Shown piece after piece: positions 9,601-19,819 of a stretch of 64,000 nt of DNA. Position numbers and translations under genes: made by a program. Source of the DNA: Branchiostoma floridae (taxonomy: Eukaryota; Chordata; Leptocardii; Amphioxiformes; Branchiostomatidae); assembly GCF_000003815.2 (NCBI RefSeq), contig NC_049986.1, positions 24,194,188-24,258,187 on the forward strand, given 5' to 3'. Under the pieces are notes generated by a model. The model searched no databases. It was not told the DNA's origin and saw nothing but the letters and a program-made list of their open reading frames with translations. Each line of letters starts with the position of its first letter. Positions within the stretch are counted from its first letter, which is position 1.

Positions 9601-12330
9601 CGGAGAAGTTCTCGGAGTCGCTCGTCTCAGGTCAGTCAATCAATCATATTTTATTACTGACAATAATAAGAGTTTAGCAGGGCTGAATTTCGCCTTGTTG
9701 TACCAAATAAATGATATAATAAAACATAAATCCTAATTGTTTTGTATACATATATAGAACGTACATGTACTTCCACATTTTACTTGAGAATGTTTGTTAT
9801 TCTATGAAACTGTCAAATAGCAAATATATATTACTTTAGGTTTTCCATGAATTACAACATTGTCCTTATAATACAACTGTAAAACGTTACATTACATGCC
9901 CATATCTATTGTGTCATTTTTCATTCTACTATCTAACAATCTTATTATGTATGGTTTGCTTCTCTTTTTGTAACAGGTCTCTTCACAGATGCCATCTCAG
10001 AGATTCTCAAGATCAGGAAACAGAAACTAGGGACTTCTTCCAGTGGACGTCGTCTTGACGTCACAAGACCTTCTCAGGAGTTCCCCGAGACGAGAGACCA
10101 AGACGATAGTCTTGACGATGAGTTAAACGAACTCCAGCTCCCGAGTAGTCCCCAGGAGCCTGTCCCCAGGCCGAACTCCCCGGTTGAGCTCCACCCCCGG
10201 CCGGGGTCGCCCGTGTTCGGGGAGAAACTTGACGAGTTTCAGGCACAGCTGGATGACATCCTCAGCACCGACCAGACCTGGTTCGAAGAGGACGGAATAT
10301 TTGGGCTTGGCAACAGGTAACATGTTTAACAGTTTTACAATTACTGTAGGTAGATATAGGTAATAAGATACACCAGAAAGTAGTTGCTCATTACAAGCAA
10401 CTGGATATGATTTTGGAAACGGTCAGCCATTTCAGACAACCATCTGGCGTCTTTCGTCAAACCAGCTGTTCCCAAAATAATATCCAGTTGCTTGAGTAAC
10501 TGCTTTTGGTGACAGGCTTTGAGAATTTGCCTACTAAATGAGTGTGTTGTGTTTGTAAAATGGCTTAAAATTGAAGATTGTACGAAGCTTGATTTTTGTC
10601 CACCATTGAATCCTTGACGAGTTTTAATTGTTTTAAGTAAGTATTGCATCTGTAAGCTCCAAAATACTTTCACAATAACAGTCACGTTTATGTTGATGAC
10701 GGTTAGACATCAGTCAAAGTCAGAGTTATAAGATATGCCAAATAGCAATTACTTAATCAACTGGATAATTGTGATTTTAGAAATAACATGTTTACATAAT
10801 AATACTTCTCTGTATATGTTTGTTATTTATGGAGTCATATGATTCAGAACCTGTAACTATTTGTGTGTGTGTGTGTATCTGTGAGACATGCTGTGGAACA
10901 TGCTGCATATTTGCTACACAATCCTTACATGTATATCCTTCCACCCCAGGGGTGCCCAGAAGGGCCAGGGGGCCTCCAAAAGGCACACGTCTCCAGGTGA
11001 GACCCAGGAGCCTCAGCAGTCCGCGAGGACGTCCCTCACCAAGCTCGACCTTCAGAAGGTCACCGACGACCTGTTCTTCGCCATCCCGCACAACAAGGAA
11101 GAGGTTCGTTTGTTTGTTTGTTTATTTATTAGGAATCTTCATTAGTTGAATACTATTCTTCTTGGAGTCCTCTACATGTACACATTCCAATAAAATACAG
11201 AACAATAAATTACACATATATTGTCGATCAGTCAATTTAGCATCATCAAACATAGCATATTATACAATACAATGAATAACACATGTAAGGCCATACAAAT
11301 TTTATTTGTTGTACTTCGGATTTCCCGACCCGGGATTATTGCACACTATTCACTATTTCTGCTGTGTAACTTGAGTAAGCCCCTCAATCTCTCCTACCCT
11401 TGAATTTTTGCAAAAGTTTTCTTTTTTTTCGACCGACCGACCCAATTTTTTTTTTCTGAAAAAATTCGAGAAACAACAAATGAAATTGGTGTGGCCTAAT
11501 GTCAATCAATCAATTAGCATAAATTCATTATTACTGTAAATGCAGAAATGTTCGCGGTGGATCAATGTTCGCAGTTTTCGCGGCGGCCGCTTCACTGCGA
11601 ATTCAAAACCACTGCAAACATTTTTCCATAACAGTAATAAGAGACTACAGTGCATGGTGCTACCGCGAAATTAAAACCACCGCAAAAAGTCCATTTTCCC
11701 GCTACCGCGAAATAAAATCCCCGATTCATATGTTGTGTTTTGTAGGTGCAGAGCCTGGTGAAGTCTTCCGTCCAGGTCTTCTACAACAATCGGGAGTACG
11801 GGGACGACCTGGCGCCCATCGCGACCCCGCGCGACCTCCTCAGCAACGACACCCCCGGGAAGGACGTGGAGAGCCTCAGCAAGCGCAGCTACAAGAAGAT
11901 CATCTTCGACCTGAGCGGGGAGATCTTTAAGGACATCTACGCGGAAGACAATGTCGAAACGCCGCCCGTTTGGATGAAGGCGAAGAAATCGCAGCGTAAG
12001 CACTTCCGGCGGCGGCCCCCGGGCGGGCTGGACGAACTAACCGGAGTCATCGAACACCGCGTCTTGGTTCTCCTCGGGTTGCAGCCTTCCAGGAAGCTGC
12101 AGCACACCACCAAGTTCTTAAAGATGGGGCGGAAGAAGAAGGATCAGGTGGACGAGATTCTGATCGAGGAGCTGGCAACAGAGGAGCCCGAGTGGGTAAA
12201 CTACGACGATGATGAACTTGCCGTGAAACTCCAGCTTAGCGACTCCATCTTCGAGAACTTGTTGACTGAGACTGTCCAGTTGGTCAGCGATATTTCCTTA
12301 AGGAAGGCAGGCTCTCATGCAAATCTTTGA
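3501..12330 (+). CDS. CEP350: CEP350/CAP350 orthologue, C-terminal third (10 exons, 5' part outside window)
   Basis: Centrosome-associated protein 350, a large centrosomal and microtubule-anchoring protein. I read ten coding exons with consistent AG/GT borders and phases: 3501-3661, 4739-4908, 5293-5432, 6255-6822, 7397-7644, 8266-8371, 8867-9630, 9977-10316, 10950-11103 and 11746-12330 (stop TGA 12328-12330), about 1,078 codons. Identification rests on a basic coiled coil (DIEGRIRALNQELKQRK), the following IKKTTEDLEREQ segment, long Ser/Pro/Glu-rich linkers, one CAP-Gly domain split over three exons, and a conserved C-terminal domain, all in the order expected for CEP350. Human CEP350 is about 3,100 residues, so upstream exons must lie to the left of the window. 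The order and phases are seen; the family name is from knowledge of CEP350. Several exon edges are duplicated in flanking introns or in the 3' region (see findings). Confidence 0.88.
4739..4908 (+). CDS. CEP350: CEP350 exon: coiled-coil continuation and Pro/Ser linker
   Basis: Starts after tttatag with AYDMFIKKTTEDLEREQ and ends ...SQSDLT before donor gtttga. Its phase 0 start matches the end of the preceding exon. It continues the coiled coil, then enters a low-complexity linker (TPPDISPRSQSD). Confidence 0.85.
5293..5432 (+). CDS. CEP350: CEP350 exon: Ser-rich linker
   Basis: Acceptor gacaatag and donor gtacaa. Encodes RWKQRSESESSRSSKSS and MPTPASVQPTPRSPAE. It is a low-complexity disordered linker; the phase agrees with both neighbours. 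Confidence 0.75.
6105..6168 (+). repeat. Decoy copy of CEP350 acceptor and exon start
   Basis: A C-rich tract, CCAG, and AGAAGAGAATC repeat the real acceptor at 6241-6266. If spliced here, the frame would run 13 codons to TGA at 6166-6168. Confidence 0.75.
6255..6822 (+). CDS. CEP350: CEP350 exon: long disordered Ser/Glu/Pro linker
   Basis: Acceptor accctccag and donor gtaatg. It opens with EKRIISPLPSPTRPEKLEDT and contains repeated SPR, SDRSYTSYST and SEKSDQSYSDDFE motifs, which look like phosphorylation-rich linker. A near-copy of its acceptor and first codons lies 130 bp upstream (6105-6168). Confidence 0.85.
6826..6900 (+). repeat. Truncated tRNA-like SINE fragment
   Basis: A B-box-like GAGTTCGATCCCCGG just after the donor of the long linker exon, with a poor A-box. 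Too short to assign to a family. Confidence 0.3.
7230..7304 (+). repeat. Decoy copy of CEP350 acceptor and exon start
   Basis: TTTTTTTCAGCACGGCCAGT (ending about 7256) repeats the real acceptor at 7390-7407, together with about 90 bp of following intron-like DNA that is itself repeated around 7065-7115. Splicing here would give STASSQ, then a stop at 7302-7304. Confidence 0.75.
7397..7644 (+). CDS. CEP350: CEP350 exon: linker and start of CAP-Gly domain
   Basis: Acceptor tttttcag and donor gtggga. Encodes STASSQSRHELFIDLKGEVG and an acidic linker, then the first CAP-Gly strand (DPLAEYRLGDNVIVDGDKAG). A decoy copy of the acceptor and first six codons sits 150 bp upstream. Confidence 0.88.
7965..8170 (+). 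repeat. tRNA-derived SINE
   Basis: A-box-like TAGTCTAGTGGTTAGC (from 7977) and B-box GAGTCCGATTCC (8020-8031) at tRNA-like spacing, followed by a non-tRNA body and an AT-rich tail. It lies in the intron before the CAP-Gly core exon. Confidence 0.7.
8266..8371 (+). CDS. CEP350: CEP350 exon: core of CAP-Gly domain
   Basis: Acceptor tactgcag and donor gtactt. Encodes FKGPTSFAPGMWAGVEL followed by IGDNDGSRDGMR. The glycines and GxWxGVEL core are those of CAP-Gly domains, which bind EEY/F-type tails and EB-family proteins. The usual GKNDG signature reads GDNDG here, so the signature lysine is replaced by Asp; whether ligand binding is affected cannot be judged from sequence alone. Confidence 0.92.
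8867..9630 (+). CDS. CEP350: CEP350 exon: end of CAP-Gly domain and acidic linker
   Basis: Acceptor gttaatcatag and donor gtcagt. Begins RYFSCEPDRGVFVTAENLRP, the last CAP-Gly strands, then about 220 residues of acidic Ser/Thr-Pro-rich linker, with short helices such as DNLASMVLQDSLSCITNLAE and PLLDLLLREHEIQQRR. Confidence 0.92.
9977..10316 (+). CDS. CEP350: CEP350 exon: C-terminal region
   Basis: Acceptor ttgtaacag and donor gtaaca. Encodes GLFTDAISEILKIRKQKLG, a Pro-rich stretch, then DEFQAQLDDILSTDQTWFEE. Phases join both neighbours. Confidence 0.85.
10376..10508. mobile_element. Foldback MITE
   Basis: Inverted ends: CAAGCAACTGGATATGATTT near 10396 and its near-complement around 10476-10495, each followed inward by a GGAAAC/GTTCCC block. 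Internal length is about 130 bp and there is no ORF. It lies in a CEP350 intron. Confidence 0.65.
10950..11103 (+). CDS. CEP350: CEP350 exon: C-terminal region
   Basis: Acceptor ttccacccccag-type tract and donor gttcgt. Encodes RGAQKGQGASKRHTSPGE and then LTKLDLQKVTDDLFFAIPHN, which runs in frame into the last exon. Confidence 0.83.
11531..11720. mobile_element. MITE-like repeat with TTCGCGG/CCGCGAA motifs
   Basis: Starts TTACTGTAAATGCAGAAATG and carries several GTTCGCGG and inverted ACCGCGAA motifs. It occupies the end of the intron just before the last CEP350 exon. Ends are not sharply defined. Confidence 0.55.
11746..12330 (+). CDS. CEP350: CEP350 last exon: conserved C-terminal domain
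   Basis: Acceptor tgttttgtag, open to TGA at 12328-12330. Encodes VQSLVKSSVQVFYNN, FDLSGEIFKDIYAEDN, LDELTGVIEHRVLVLLGLQP, KKDQVDEILIEELATEEPEW and the tail FENLLTETVQLVSDISLRKA. This compact, mostly helical domain ends the family. The last 34 or so codons are reiterated several times just downstream. Confidence 0.9.
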   Translation: MQSLVKSSVQVFYNNREYGDDLAPIATPRDLLSNDTPGKDVESLSKRSYKKIIFDLSGEIFKDIYAEDNVETPPVWMKAKKSQRKHFRRRPPGGLDELTGVIEHRVLVLLGLQPSRKLQHTTKFLKMGRKKKDQVDEILIEELATEEPEWVNYDDDELAVKLQLSDSIFENLLTETVQLVSDISLRKAGSHANL

Positions 12331-13330
12331 GAAGATTCTCTCCACAATGACGTTTTTGAAGTAACCTTAACTACTCTCCAGGCAAATGTCAGGGTAAATA
12401 GCTGGAAAACTTCAGCTCAGCGACCCCATCTTTGAGAACTTGTTGACTGAAACGGTCCAGTTGGTCAGCGATATTTCTTTAAGGAAAGCGGGGTCTCATG
12501 CAAATCTTTGAGAAGGAACTCTCCATGACGTTTTCGAAGTTACCTACTACTCTCCAGGCAAATGTCAGGGTAAATAGCTGGAAAACTCCAGGTCAGTGAC
12601 TCCATCTTCGAGAACTTGTTGACTGAAACGGTCCAGTTGGTCAGCGATATTTCTTTAAGGAAAGCAGGCTCTCATGCAAATCTTTGAGAAGGAACTCTCC
12701 ATGACGTTTTTGAAGTTACCTACTACTCTCCAGGCAAATGTCAGGGTAGATAGCTGGAAAACTTCAGCTCAGCGACTCCATCTTTGAGAACTTGTTGACT
12801 GAAACGGTCCAGTTGGTGAGCGATATTTCTTTAAGGAAGGCAGGCTCTCATGCAAATCTTTGAGAAGGAACTCTCCATGATGTTTTCGAAGTTACCTACT
12901 ACTCTCCTGGCAAATGTCAGGGTAGATAGCTGGAAAACTTCAGCTCAGCGACTCCATCTTTGAGAACTTGTTGACTGAAACAGTCCAGTTGGTGAGCGAT
13001 ATTTCCTTAAGGAAGGCGGGGTCTCATGCAAATCTTTGAGAAGATTCTCTCCACAATGACGTTTTTGAAGTAACCTTAACTACCCTCCAGGCAAATGTCA
13101 AGGTGAAGAAATAATGTAAAGATGTCTCGACAACTACAGTCCAGTTGGTGAGCGACATCTCCCAAAGGAAGGCGGGCTGGCATGCAAATCTTTGAGAAGA
13201 TTCTCTTCTCCATGAGGTAAAAAAAGATTTGGAAGTACCTCCTCTCCAGACAAATGTCCAGGTGAAGTATTGTAATGATGTCTTGAAAGCTACAGGAGAG
13301 ATACAAGTCTTTCACCCAGATCACAGCAAC
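12331..13330 (+). repeat. Tandem array of the CEP350 C-terminal coding cassette
   Basis: Units of about 175-180 bp repeat the end of the coding region (from the KLQLSDSIFENLL codons through the stop) plus about 80 bp of spacer. Near-complete copies have their SIFENLL-type segment at about 12417, 12597, 12773 and 12950, with two more decayed pieces near 13130 and 13260. In the four good copies the frame stays open and encodes nearly the same peptide (one Ser-to-Pro change in the first), each ending in TGA. They follow the natural stop, so they are probably 3' UTR. Confidence 0.9.
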
Positions 13331-14760
13331 TTTGTGCTTTCTATTCTTTCTATTCTTCGAGTTTTGGTAAAGCTATAATTACTTTGCTCTTTTGGTATCA
13401 GACATGAAAATAGAGACGATAGACTAAATGAAAGTATTACACAAGTTGTTGTCAAGATTTGTACCATCAAGACGATTTCTTTTTTTGATTTGAGTAAGGT
13501 TGAAGATTTTTGTCCATTGTTCTACATGTACTGTGAGCTACTGTAAGTGTAATGTATGAAGCTAGATATTACATGCTTGATTTGATAGTGTGGAAAAACT
13601 TAACTTTGCAGCAAGGCAGACTAGTAGCTTCGGTGTGCCCTACTCTTTAAAAAATCTTTTTGTGGCATGGTTGAGGCAGTTTCTTAAATCCCTCGCCTGT
13701 TTCTTGTGGATGCATATCTGAGCATATGGTGTCATATCTATAGATAGACTTGTGTATTTCTTGAAGATCAAAAGTTCCATCCTGAAAGTGGAAGAGCTTT
13801 GCTTAATTGTCAAAGCGTCTTTTCCCAGGTCAACCGGAAGTTGATATAGGTACATATATTTTTCCTGTAAATACGAAATGTGCAGAGGTTTGTATGATAA
13901 GGTTTTTGTCAGCTACGGGACCAACCATTGTGAGCAATGATACTGTAAATACAGCATCTCTTACTGAACATTGTGCATAACGTCTGTGGAAAATGTACAT
14001 CTAAAGTGTTGTTAAGGCAAAGTTATTAAGGTTTTTTGTGGTTCCCAGATTTAGTTTATCATCCTTTTGCTTTCTCTTTTTCTTGTTCTCTATTTTTCTT
14101 GGAATGGACAATTATTTCCCCATCATTATTTGAATCATGGTGAAGGAATAGACCAGTCTCATTTTTGTATACTTTTAGATATTAGTGTGAATCACTGTTG
14201 TCTTTTATGTGGTACACATGAAAAGTAACACAAACTTTATTTGACTGATAACATTCTGGAATTATCAGTTTTCGCAATGTTATGAGCAAAATTTTTATTC
14301 TATGGCAATCGGTGTGAGATACATGTACATGAATGACAGAAAGGGTTGCAGATAGTGTGTATTATTGAAAGGCAGCTTTAGGTTGTTTTGATTGTTGCTT
14401 TCAACCTGCTTTTGAGTACTTGACCTACAGTGAAAAGTTTAGGTGTGTTTTTGGTTGGTCCTACGTTATAACTGTGGAAGAGTTGTAGTACTTTGATGAA
14501 ATGTTTAGGTAAAAACGCTCTGTGGTTTGTCGCGCAAGAAAAATGTATAATTTTTCTGACGAAGAAAATGTGAGATTTTTGTACAGATTTTATGAAAGTA
14601 TGGAATACGTTGTGAACTGGAATAAAATTGTGTACATAGTGTTATGTATTCTTATGTGTGGTGTCTTCTCATTGCTACTTTCACTGTATCAAGGTAGAGC
14701 AGATATCTTTATTTGGAAAGTGTGTTGAGTTCTTTTATGTGTAGAGTTTTTGAATTAACA
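13331..14760 (+). other. Probable CEP350 3' UTR and flank
   Basis: AT-rich sequence with no convincing ORF or splice structure. An AATAAA at 14621-14626 could serve as polyadenylation signal. Assignment to the CEP350 transcript is inference from position. Confidence 0.4.
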
Positions 14761-14769
14761 CATGACGTT

Positions 14770-15420
14770 CTCAAATAGACGGGGCCGCTAATTTTACATG
14801 CCCATCCGATAGGGTAGTTTATTAGGGCCAAGCTTCCACGGCGTAGTTGTACTGTGTGTACTGTTCGACCATCCTCCTAACGCCCGGTCCCCAACGGCAT
14901 TACCTTATGGGGCCCTGCTATCCCATGCCCTATCAGTGGCTATTATGATTGTCGCCACAAACAAGCTGTCGACCAATCAGAGAATAGGCCTTTCTTGGGC
15001 TTGTTGTTGTCGCAAGCTGTCTCGCAAAGGCCGCTGGGAAGCTATCAGCCAATCATGTTACGTATTACCATGGCTTTGTTTGCTCACCATGCCGACGCCC
15101 GATCCCCAACGGCTGACTGCCCATATAAGGGCAAGCTCATCAATATTCATAAGCAATGCACCCCTAATAACCGAATACTGTGGCTGAGTTGTCAGGGGTG
15201 ATATCATAGGCTTTGCCGTGATTATCAACCCTGAGTGTGAGGGTGTGTTCGACAGACGACGGTTATTGTAACGTGCGTGTATACAATGGCTTTTTATGAG
15301 TGTGTTTTCGTGTCTGTCATGTCTCAAACTTTCATTCTGATCTAGCTCCGCTGCTATTCAATCAACAGAAGGGCAAAAAAGACAACGAAATGTTTCGTAC
15401 AGTAAATAAACTTTACTATC
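14770..15420 (+). promoter_or_regulatory. Promoter-like or solo-LTR-like block
   Basis: More GC-rich than its surroundings, with CCAAT boxes at about 14975 and 15050, a TATA-like CATATAAGGG near 15122 and AATAAA at 15405-15410. That arrangement is found in promoters and in U3-R of LTRs. No gene with a convincing frame follows, and I could not define TG...CA ends or a target duplication, so it is left as a candidate. Confidence 0.35.
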
Positions 15421-16243
15421 ATTTATGGAACGGTTCAGTCTTATTCAGTACAAATGTGTGCTAGAGACTTCAACTTTTAGAACTTAAGAATTGTGGATGA
15501 CACTACGGATACAAGGGGCTGACCAAGGAGGTTAAAACCTCCTTGGGCTGACTTTCTATTTATACTTGACAGGTTCTCATTAAGAAATATATAGAGTGTG
15601 AATACAGAAAGACACTAAGGAATATTACTCCTCAACATTGTCCAGAGCAGACATTCTGCAGTACTTATGACAACCTGTAGAAATATTTTCACGGCAATAT
15701 CAAATGTGTATAGTCTGTGTAAGTCTTTAAAAAATGCTACAGAGAACATATTCATGTCAAAAATACTATCTGGCTCTATTAACATAGACCAGGTTTGACT
15801 GTAGAAACTTCAATAACCCTATCTACTTCGCTTATGTAACCTGTGGACTGGTAAGCCCCAAAACACTTGGATATATATACACAACTGATGCTACATTGTA
15901 GCAAGCCTTGCACATATAATAGTAATATTTTGGACTACACCCTACTAAATTAGCCCTACACCCATTATTACGAAATACACAAAGAAAGTTAAATCTAATC
16001 TGTAAAAAATTGTTGCACATATTTAAGAAACACTTCTTGTGTCATACGTAAAAACTACGTTCTTTAAGAAATAAGATGCATAGATTTAAAAATGTTTTTA
16101 GATTGATCGAATTGTGAAACTTACAGCAAATCTTTGGGCTGAAAGTGGACGAATAATAGTTCTGACCTAAAAGACACCGCTAGATGTAAAAAAAATTATG
16201 TGAATTGAATATTTACTGATTATTGTCGCTGATGTAACATATT
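15421..16243. other. Gene-free stretch with repeat fragment
   Basis: AT-rich. A short piece around 15780-15875 resembles the end of the dispersed repeat at 28094-28530. The rest probably includes the 3' end of the Ly6/uPAR gene on the - strand. Confidence 0.5.
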
Positions 16244-18474
16244 TCACAGCAAAGCATACAAAGCGGACATCATCGCTAAGACTACGCCGAAGAGCCCCCT
16301 GACGCCCGCCGTCTGTACTGCACCGTTGGCGATTCCCCAGAATCCATTGCAGCGGTCCTCCCGGCAGCAGAAGCTGCATTCCCGGATGTTGTTGGTGGTC
16401 TGGCAGTCCCACTTCTGCCACTGTGCGCATGTGCGGTCCTCGCAGCCGCGGCTGTAGAACGTCCACACGTTCCTCTGCAGGTCGAATCTGTTCGTCACCT
16501 AGCAACCACAAAAAAACAACAAATTTCAACTATGATTCGTTTATAAATGGAGGTTAGACATACAGGTAAACAATATTCAACTACAATCTGTCAATCTCTA
16601 CAACTGGATAAAATACAGAGATTTACTTCAAGAAGTTTCGAGTGACATCCATCACTCTTCTTCAACGTCACAAGAAATAACTGAGTATTTACTACTTTTC
16701 AATATACATACGTTTCCATAGAGAAGGGTAGGGATATGTATGAATAACGGAAGAAAATCAAGGCACATCTACTTCATGTAATACACATACGACATGCCTG
16801 ACTCGTTGCATAGGCCACATGCCAATGATGTCTCTGAAGAAGACAGAAATGCCATTCGAAAAACTTCGCTGAGTTCAATTTTTAGGCAAAGGTACAATGT
16901 CTTTTTAATACTGTAGCTGATCATCTTCCATCTTCTTTGTTAAAAGAAAAACTTGTCAACAAGACCCTCACCCAGCAGTACTCTCCCGGGTCGCACTGCG
17001 CCTTGCCTGACGTCTGTCTGCTGCGGAACTTGTAACACTCCGGGTCCGTGCTCATGTCGCAGCTGTAACATTCTCTGTTCTGCAAACAAACAAACAAAAA
17101 AATAACGTAAGTTACTGTCCTCTTCTGAATATAATGTTTTGAGGACTTTTTTGACTTACATCGTAACAGACATAATCCCTTCAAAACAGGACAGTGTTGG
17201 TCAATTTATACCACTACATACATATACAACACTAATTCACTTTTATGTGCGGAGTAACCTATATCCGTTGATCTAACATAGACCATTCAGGAACATGAAG
17301 GTGGTTATGTCAAGTCAATGAACTGTGTTTGCAAACTGCATCATTTTGAAAATATTGCACCGACTGTTGAATCGATATCCCTAAAATACCCTGTTTGCAA
17401 AAGCCACGGCTACCCCCCACGGACAAAGGCGAACTAGTTATCCTTAAACATAAGATAATGTTGTGTAGCTGTTCTCACCAGGCTGACTTCTGTGTTACAG
17501 TATTTATGAAGGGATCGCAGGCCGCCCGCCGGACCCGGATAAAGGTTACCCCGCAGACAAAGGTAAACTATAGTTATACACGTGAAGCTGTTCTCACCAG
17601 GCTGATTTCTGTGTTACAGTTAGGATCTATGAAGGGATCGCAGGCTGCCCGCCGGACCCTGGCATGCACCTGTGCCACGTACATCTCTCCGCTGCTGGGC
17701 CGGTCATCTGCAGCTGTACATGTGGTCCATGGGACGACTGGGAGGAGAGAATGGGTACATGAATTGAGTGAGAGAATGACTATATCTTTACTTTCTTTCT
17801 ATTTCTAAAGTTACCTTCGCTAGAAAGTTCTGCTTTGGTCTCTGTGTGGCTGTGTGTCCTTTTGTCAATAGGGGAAAGACGACGGTATCAATTAGTTCTG
17901 GATGGATTGTTTTGATATGCGGGTAAATCTGGACCCCGATCATGATTAGATTTAGGGCCCCATCTGGTGGCTCGTTGTGGTACTGCATCAGAACTTCCGA
18001 TTTTCATGTGCCTACATCTTTATTTTCTTTCTATTTCTAAATTTTTGACCGGCACAATTGCCAAGCGAGTGGACCAAGGGCTCTTGAAACATTGTCCGGA
18101 TTCGACACGAAAGGGCTATTTGTAACTACCACACATAATGAAATGCAGTAAATTGAATACGATACGTACAATATATTGTTCTACCTTAAAAGTCATATAA
18201 AATAAATAAACACAATACCACATGCTGGGGTCATAAATACAAAGACGACATTTATATTTGTATATATTTACATTGATTAGATGATATTGGTATTAAAAAA
18301 GATAACTTGAAAACTACGGTAGGACTCTTACGTCACAATTGTAAATTGTATGTATATAAGGTGGTTTGAAAACCACATCTGGAACTTTACCTCAGAATTG
18401 TAAACTGTTTACATAAATTGTGCCTTACCGACTACCAGCACTGCCCAGGTTAGGGTGAGTATTCTGACAGCCAT
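16244..18474 (-). CDS. Ly6/uPAR-domain (LU) protein, probably GPI-anchored
   Basis: Three exons on the - strand: 18474-18429 (start MAVRILTLTWAVLVV, signal peptide), 17072-16972 and 16498-16244 (TAG-type acceptor, stop at the 16244 end); about 133 residues. The mature protein begins ECYSCDMSTDPECYK and ends with REDRCNG, the CC...CN-type ending of the LU three-finger fold. About 12 cysteines are seen. After the domain comes a hydrophobic tail (GLFGVVLAMMSALYALL) with no charged residue after it, which suggests a GPI-anchor signal. Exon 2's acceptor is ambiguous: AG at 17073 keeps the frame with exon 1, while the stronger cag at 17080 does not. A missed small exon is possible. Ligand unknown. 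Confidence 0.75.
16540..16690. repeat. Dispersed repeat fragment
   Basis: GTTAGACATACAGGTAAAC and GTGACATCCATCACTCTTC resemble, partly in inverted orientation, segments inside the hAT-like element at 2110-2390. Confidence 0.4.
17395..17770 (+). other. Possible + strand Cys-rich exons, tandemly duplicated
   Basis: A unit containing a polypyrimidine tract, TTCTGTGTTACAG, and TATGAAGGGATCGCAGGC occurs twice (about 17465-17545 and 17590-17665). After the second acceptor one frame reads IYEGIAGCPPDPGMHLCHVH, then a CSCTCGPWDDW motif and a TGA near 17763. The C-x-C-x-C plus DW spacing recalls the C-terminus of resistin-like proteins, but the final CC is missing. It lies inside intron 1 of the LU gene on the other strand. 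This is a weak call. Confidence 0.3.
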
Positions 18475-19135
18475 GGTCTCGGTTTGTCTGGTCAGTTCGG
18501 CTCACCACACACACTGTAGGCACAGGGGAACAGATACATGCAGGTTAACTATTTATACAGCTTCGATAGTCGCATGTTCCCACACAACGGATACCTAACA
18601 TGACAGAGAAATGTTGCAGACTCTGTTACACAACTTACACCCTAGATGAAATGTGATCGGTCCATAGGCAACCATACACAGCAGTGCAAAAGTACGAGCG
18701 ATTCTGTGACAATAGTACAATAGTTGTTACATTGTGATACTACTTATAGAGTTGTAACCGTAGACAAAGGGCACACGACTTAACAGAAGAAGCACATTGT
18801 GATGCAGTTTGTAAAAAAAAAACATTGTCATGTTTTCTTAGCTGTAAACGTCTGTTATTTCCCCTGTTAACTACTACGCACACAAGTACATGTACACTTG
18901 GTTCCGCGATGGAATTTCGGCCGTAGGCTACCAACAGCAGCTTCCAAAAACCTTCCAACCAAAATGACCCCACCGATAGAGATGTTCACAGAAGGATCCT
19001 TTTGAATTTACATTGAACTATTGGTTTTATGTATGGCGTTCACCTTTGCCATATATGTCAATAATGACGATCCCTTACCCCCCGTGTATGTTACCGAATG
19101 TATTTGTTAGTGATGCCAATAAAATATAAGCTTGA
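18475..19135. other. 5' flank of the LU gene; no gene seen
   Basis: Directly upstream of the LU start codon on the - strand. I see no ORF with supporting motifs. The TATA-like tract around 18550 (ctatttatacag) could belong to the LU promoter. Confidence 0.4.
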
Positions 19136-19139
19136 GTCA

Positions 19140-19625
19140 TCATCGGTCGACGTGATCAAATGTAGACATGTTCGCACATGTCTACACACGACGGGTTATA
19201 CCGCTCCTTACGGGGTGCATACCCTTTCGTAGGCTAATTACAAGACGGGGATGCGCCAGGTCTCCCGTCCGGGTGAATGATGTAATTCACCATGTGGCTG
19301 ATACGAGACAGAGGTTCGCCAGGCCTCCGTCCGGGTGATTTGAAGTGAATCACCAACTCCCGACAGAAGGATTTGCACCAACGCACACCGCACCATCGCA
19401 CGTGTGGGGGTTCTTTAACGTGCATGGGGTATGGCTCTCCCCATACACGGGACCTCCATTTAACGTCCTATCCGAGGGACGACTCATTTTTCACTTGAGT
19501 AAAGTGAGGAAAGTCGTGTAAAGTGCCTTTCCCAAGGGCACAAGACCGGCAACACGGTAGGCGGATTCGAACCGGCGACCTCTCGATCACGGGCCGAATA
19601 CAATACCACTGTGCTAAGCTTGAGT
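19140..19625 (-). repeat. tRNA-derived SINE-like element
   Basis: On the - strand it starts with TTAGCACAGTGGT (A-box like, about 19617-19605) and GGTTCGAATCC (B-box, 19573-19563), followed by a long body. A piece of the body, CCTCCATTTAACGTCCTATC, recurs at 27708, and GGTCGACGTGATCA occurs again near 36695. Confidence 0.7.
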
Positions 19626-19819
19626 ACGGCACTATTGTGTATGTATTTTGCGTTAAAAAAACAAACTATGCAAATATTCAGGAACTTACAGCAAACCAAC
19701 TCTAACATAAAAAAGCTCCTGCTTGCTAAGTTTTACCTGGCCAGGTGCCAAGAGATATGTCAGGAAACCAACAATTTAGACATCGTTACTAAGTAAGTGT
19801 GCCATATCTTGACGTCACG

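Noticed and set aside
10061-10323. - strand ORFs over the CEP350 exon at 9977
   Set aside because: The + strand frame has matching splice phases with both neighbouring exons, and the - strand frames have no support.
19563-19620. Functional tRNA gene
   Set aside because: A- and B-box-like motifs are present, but no full cloverleaf could be drawn. The long attached body fits a SINE.
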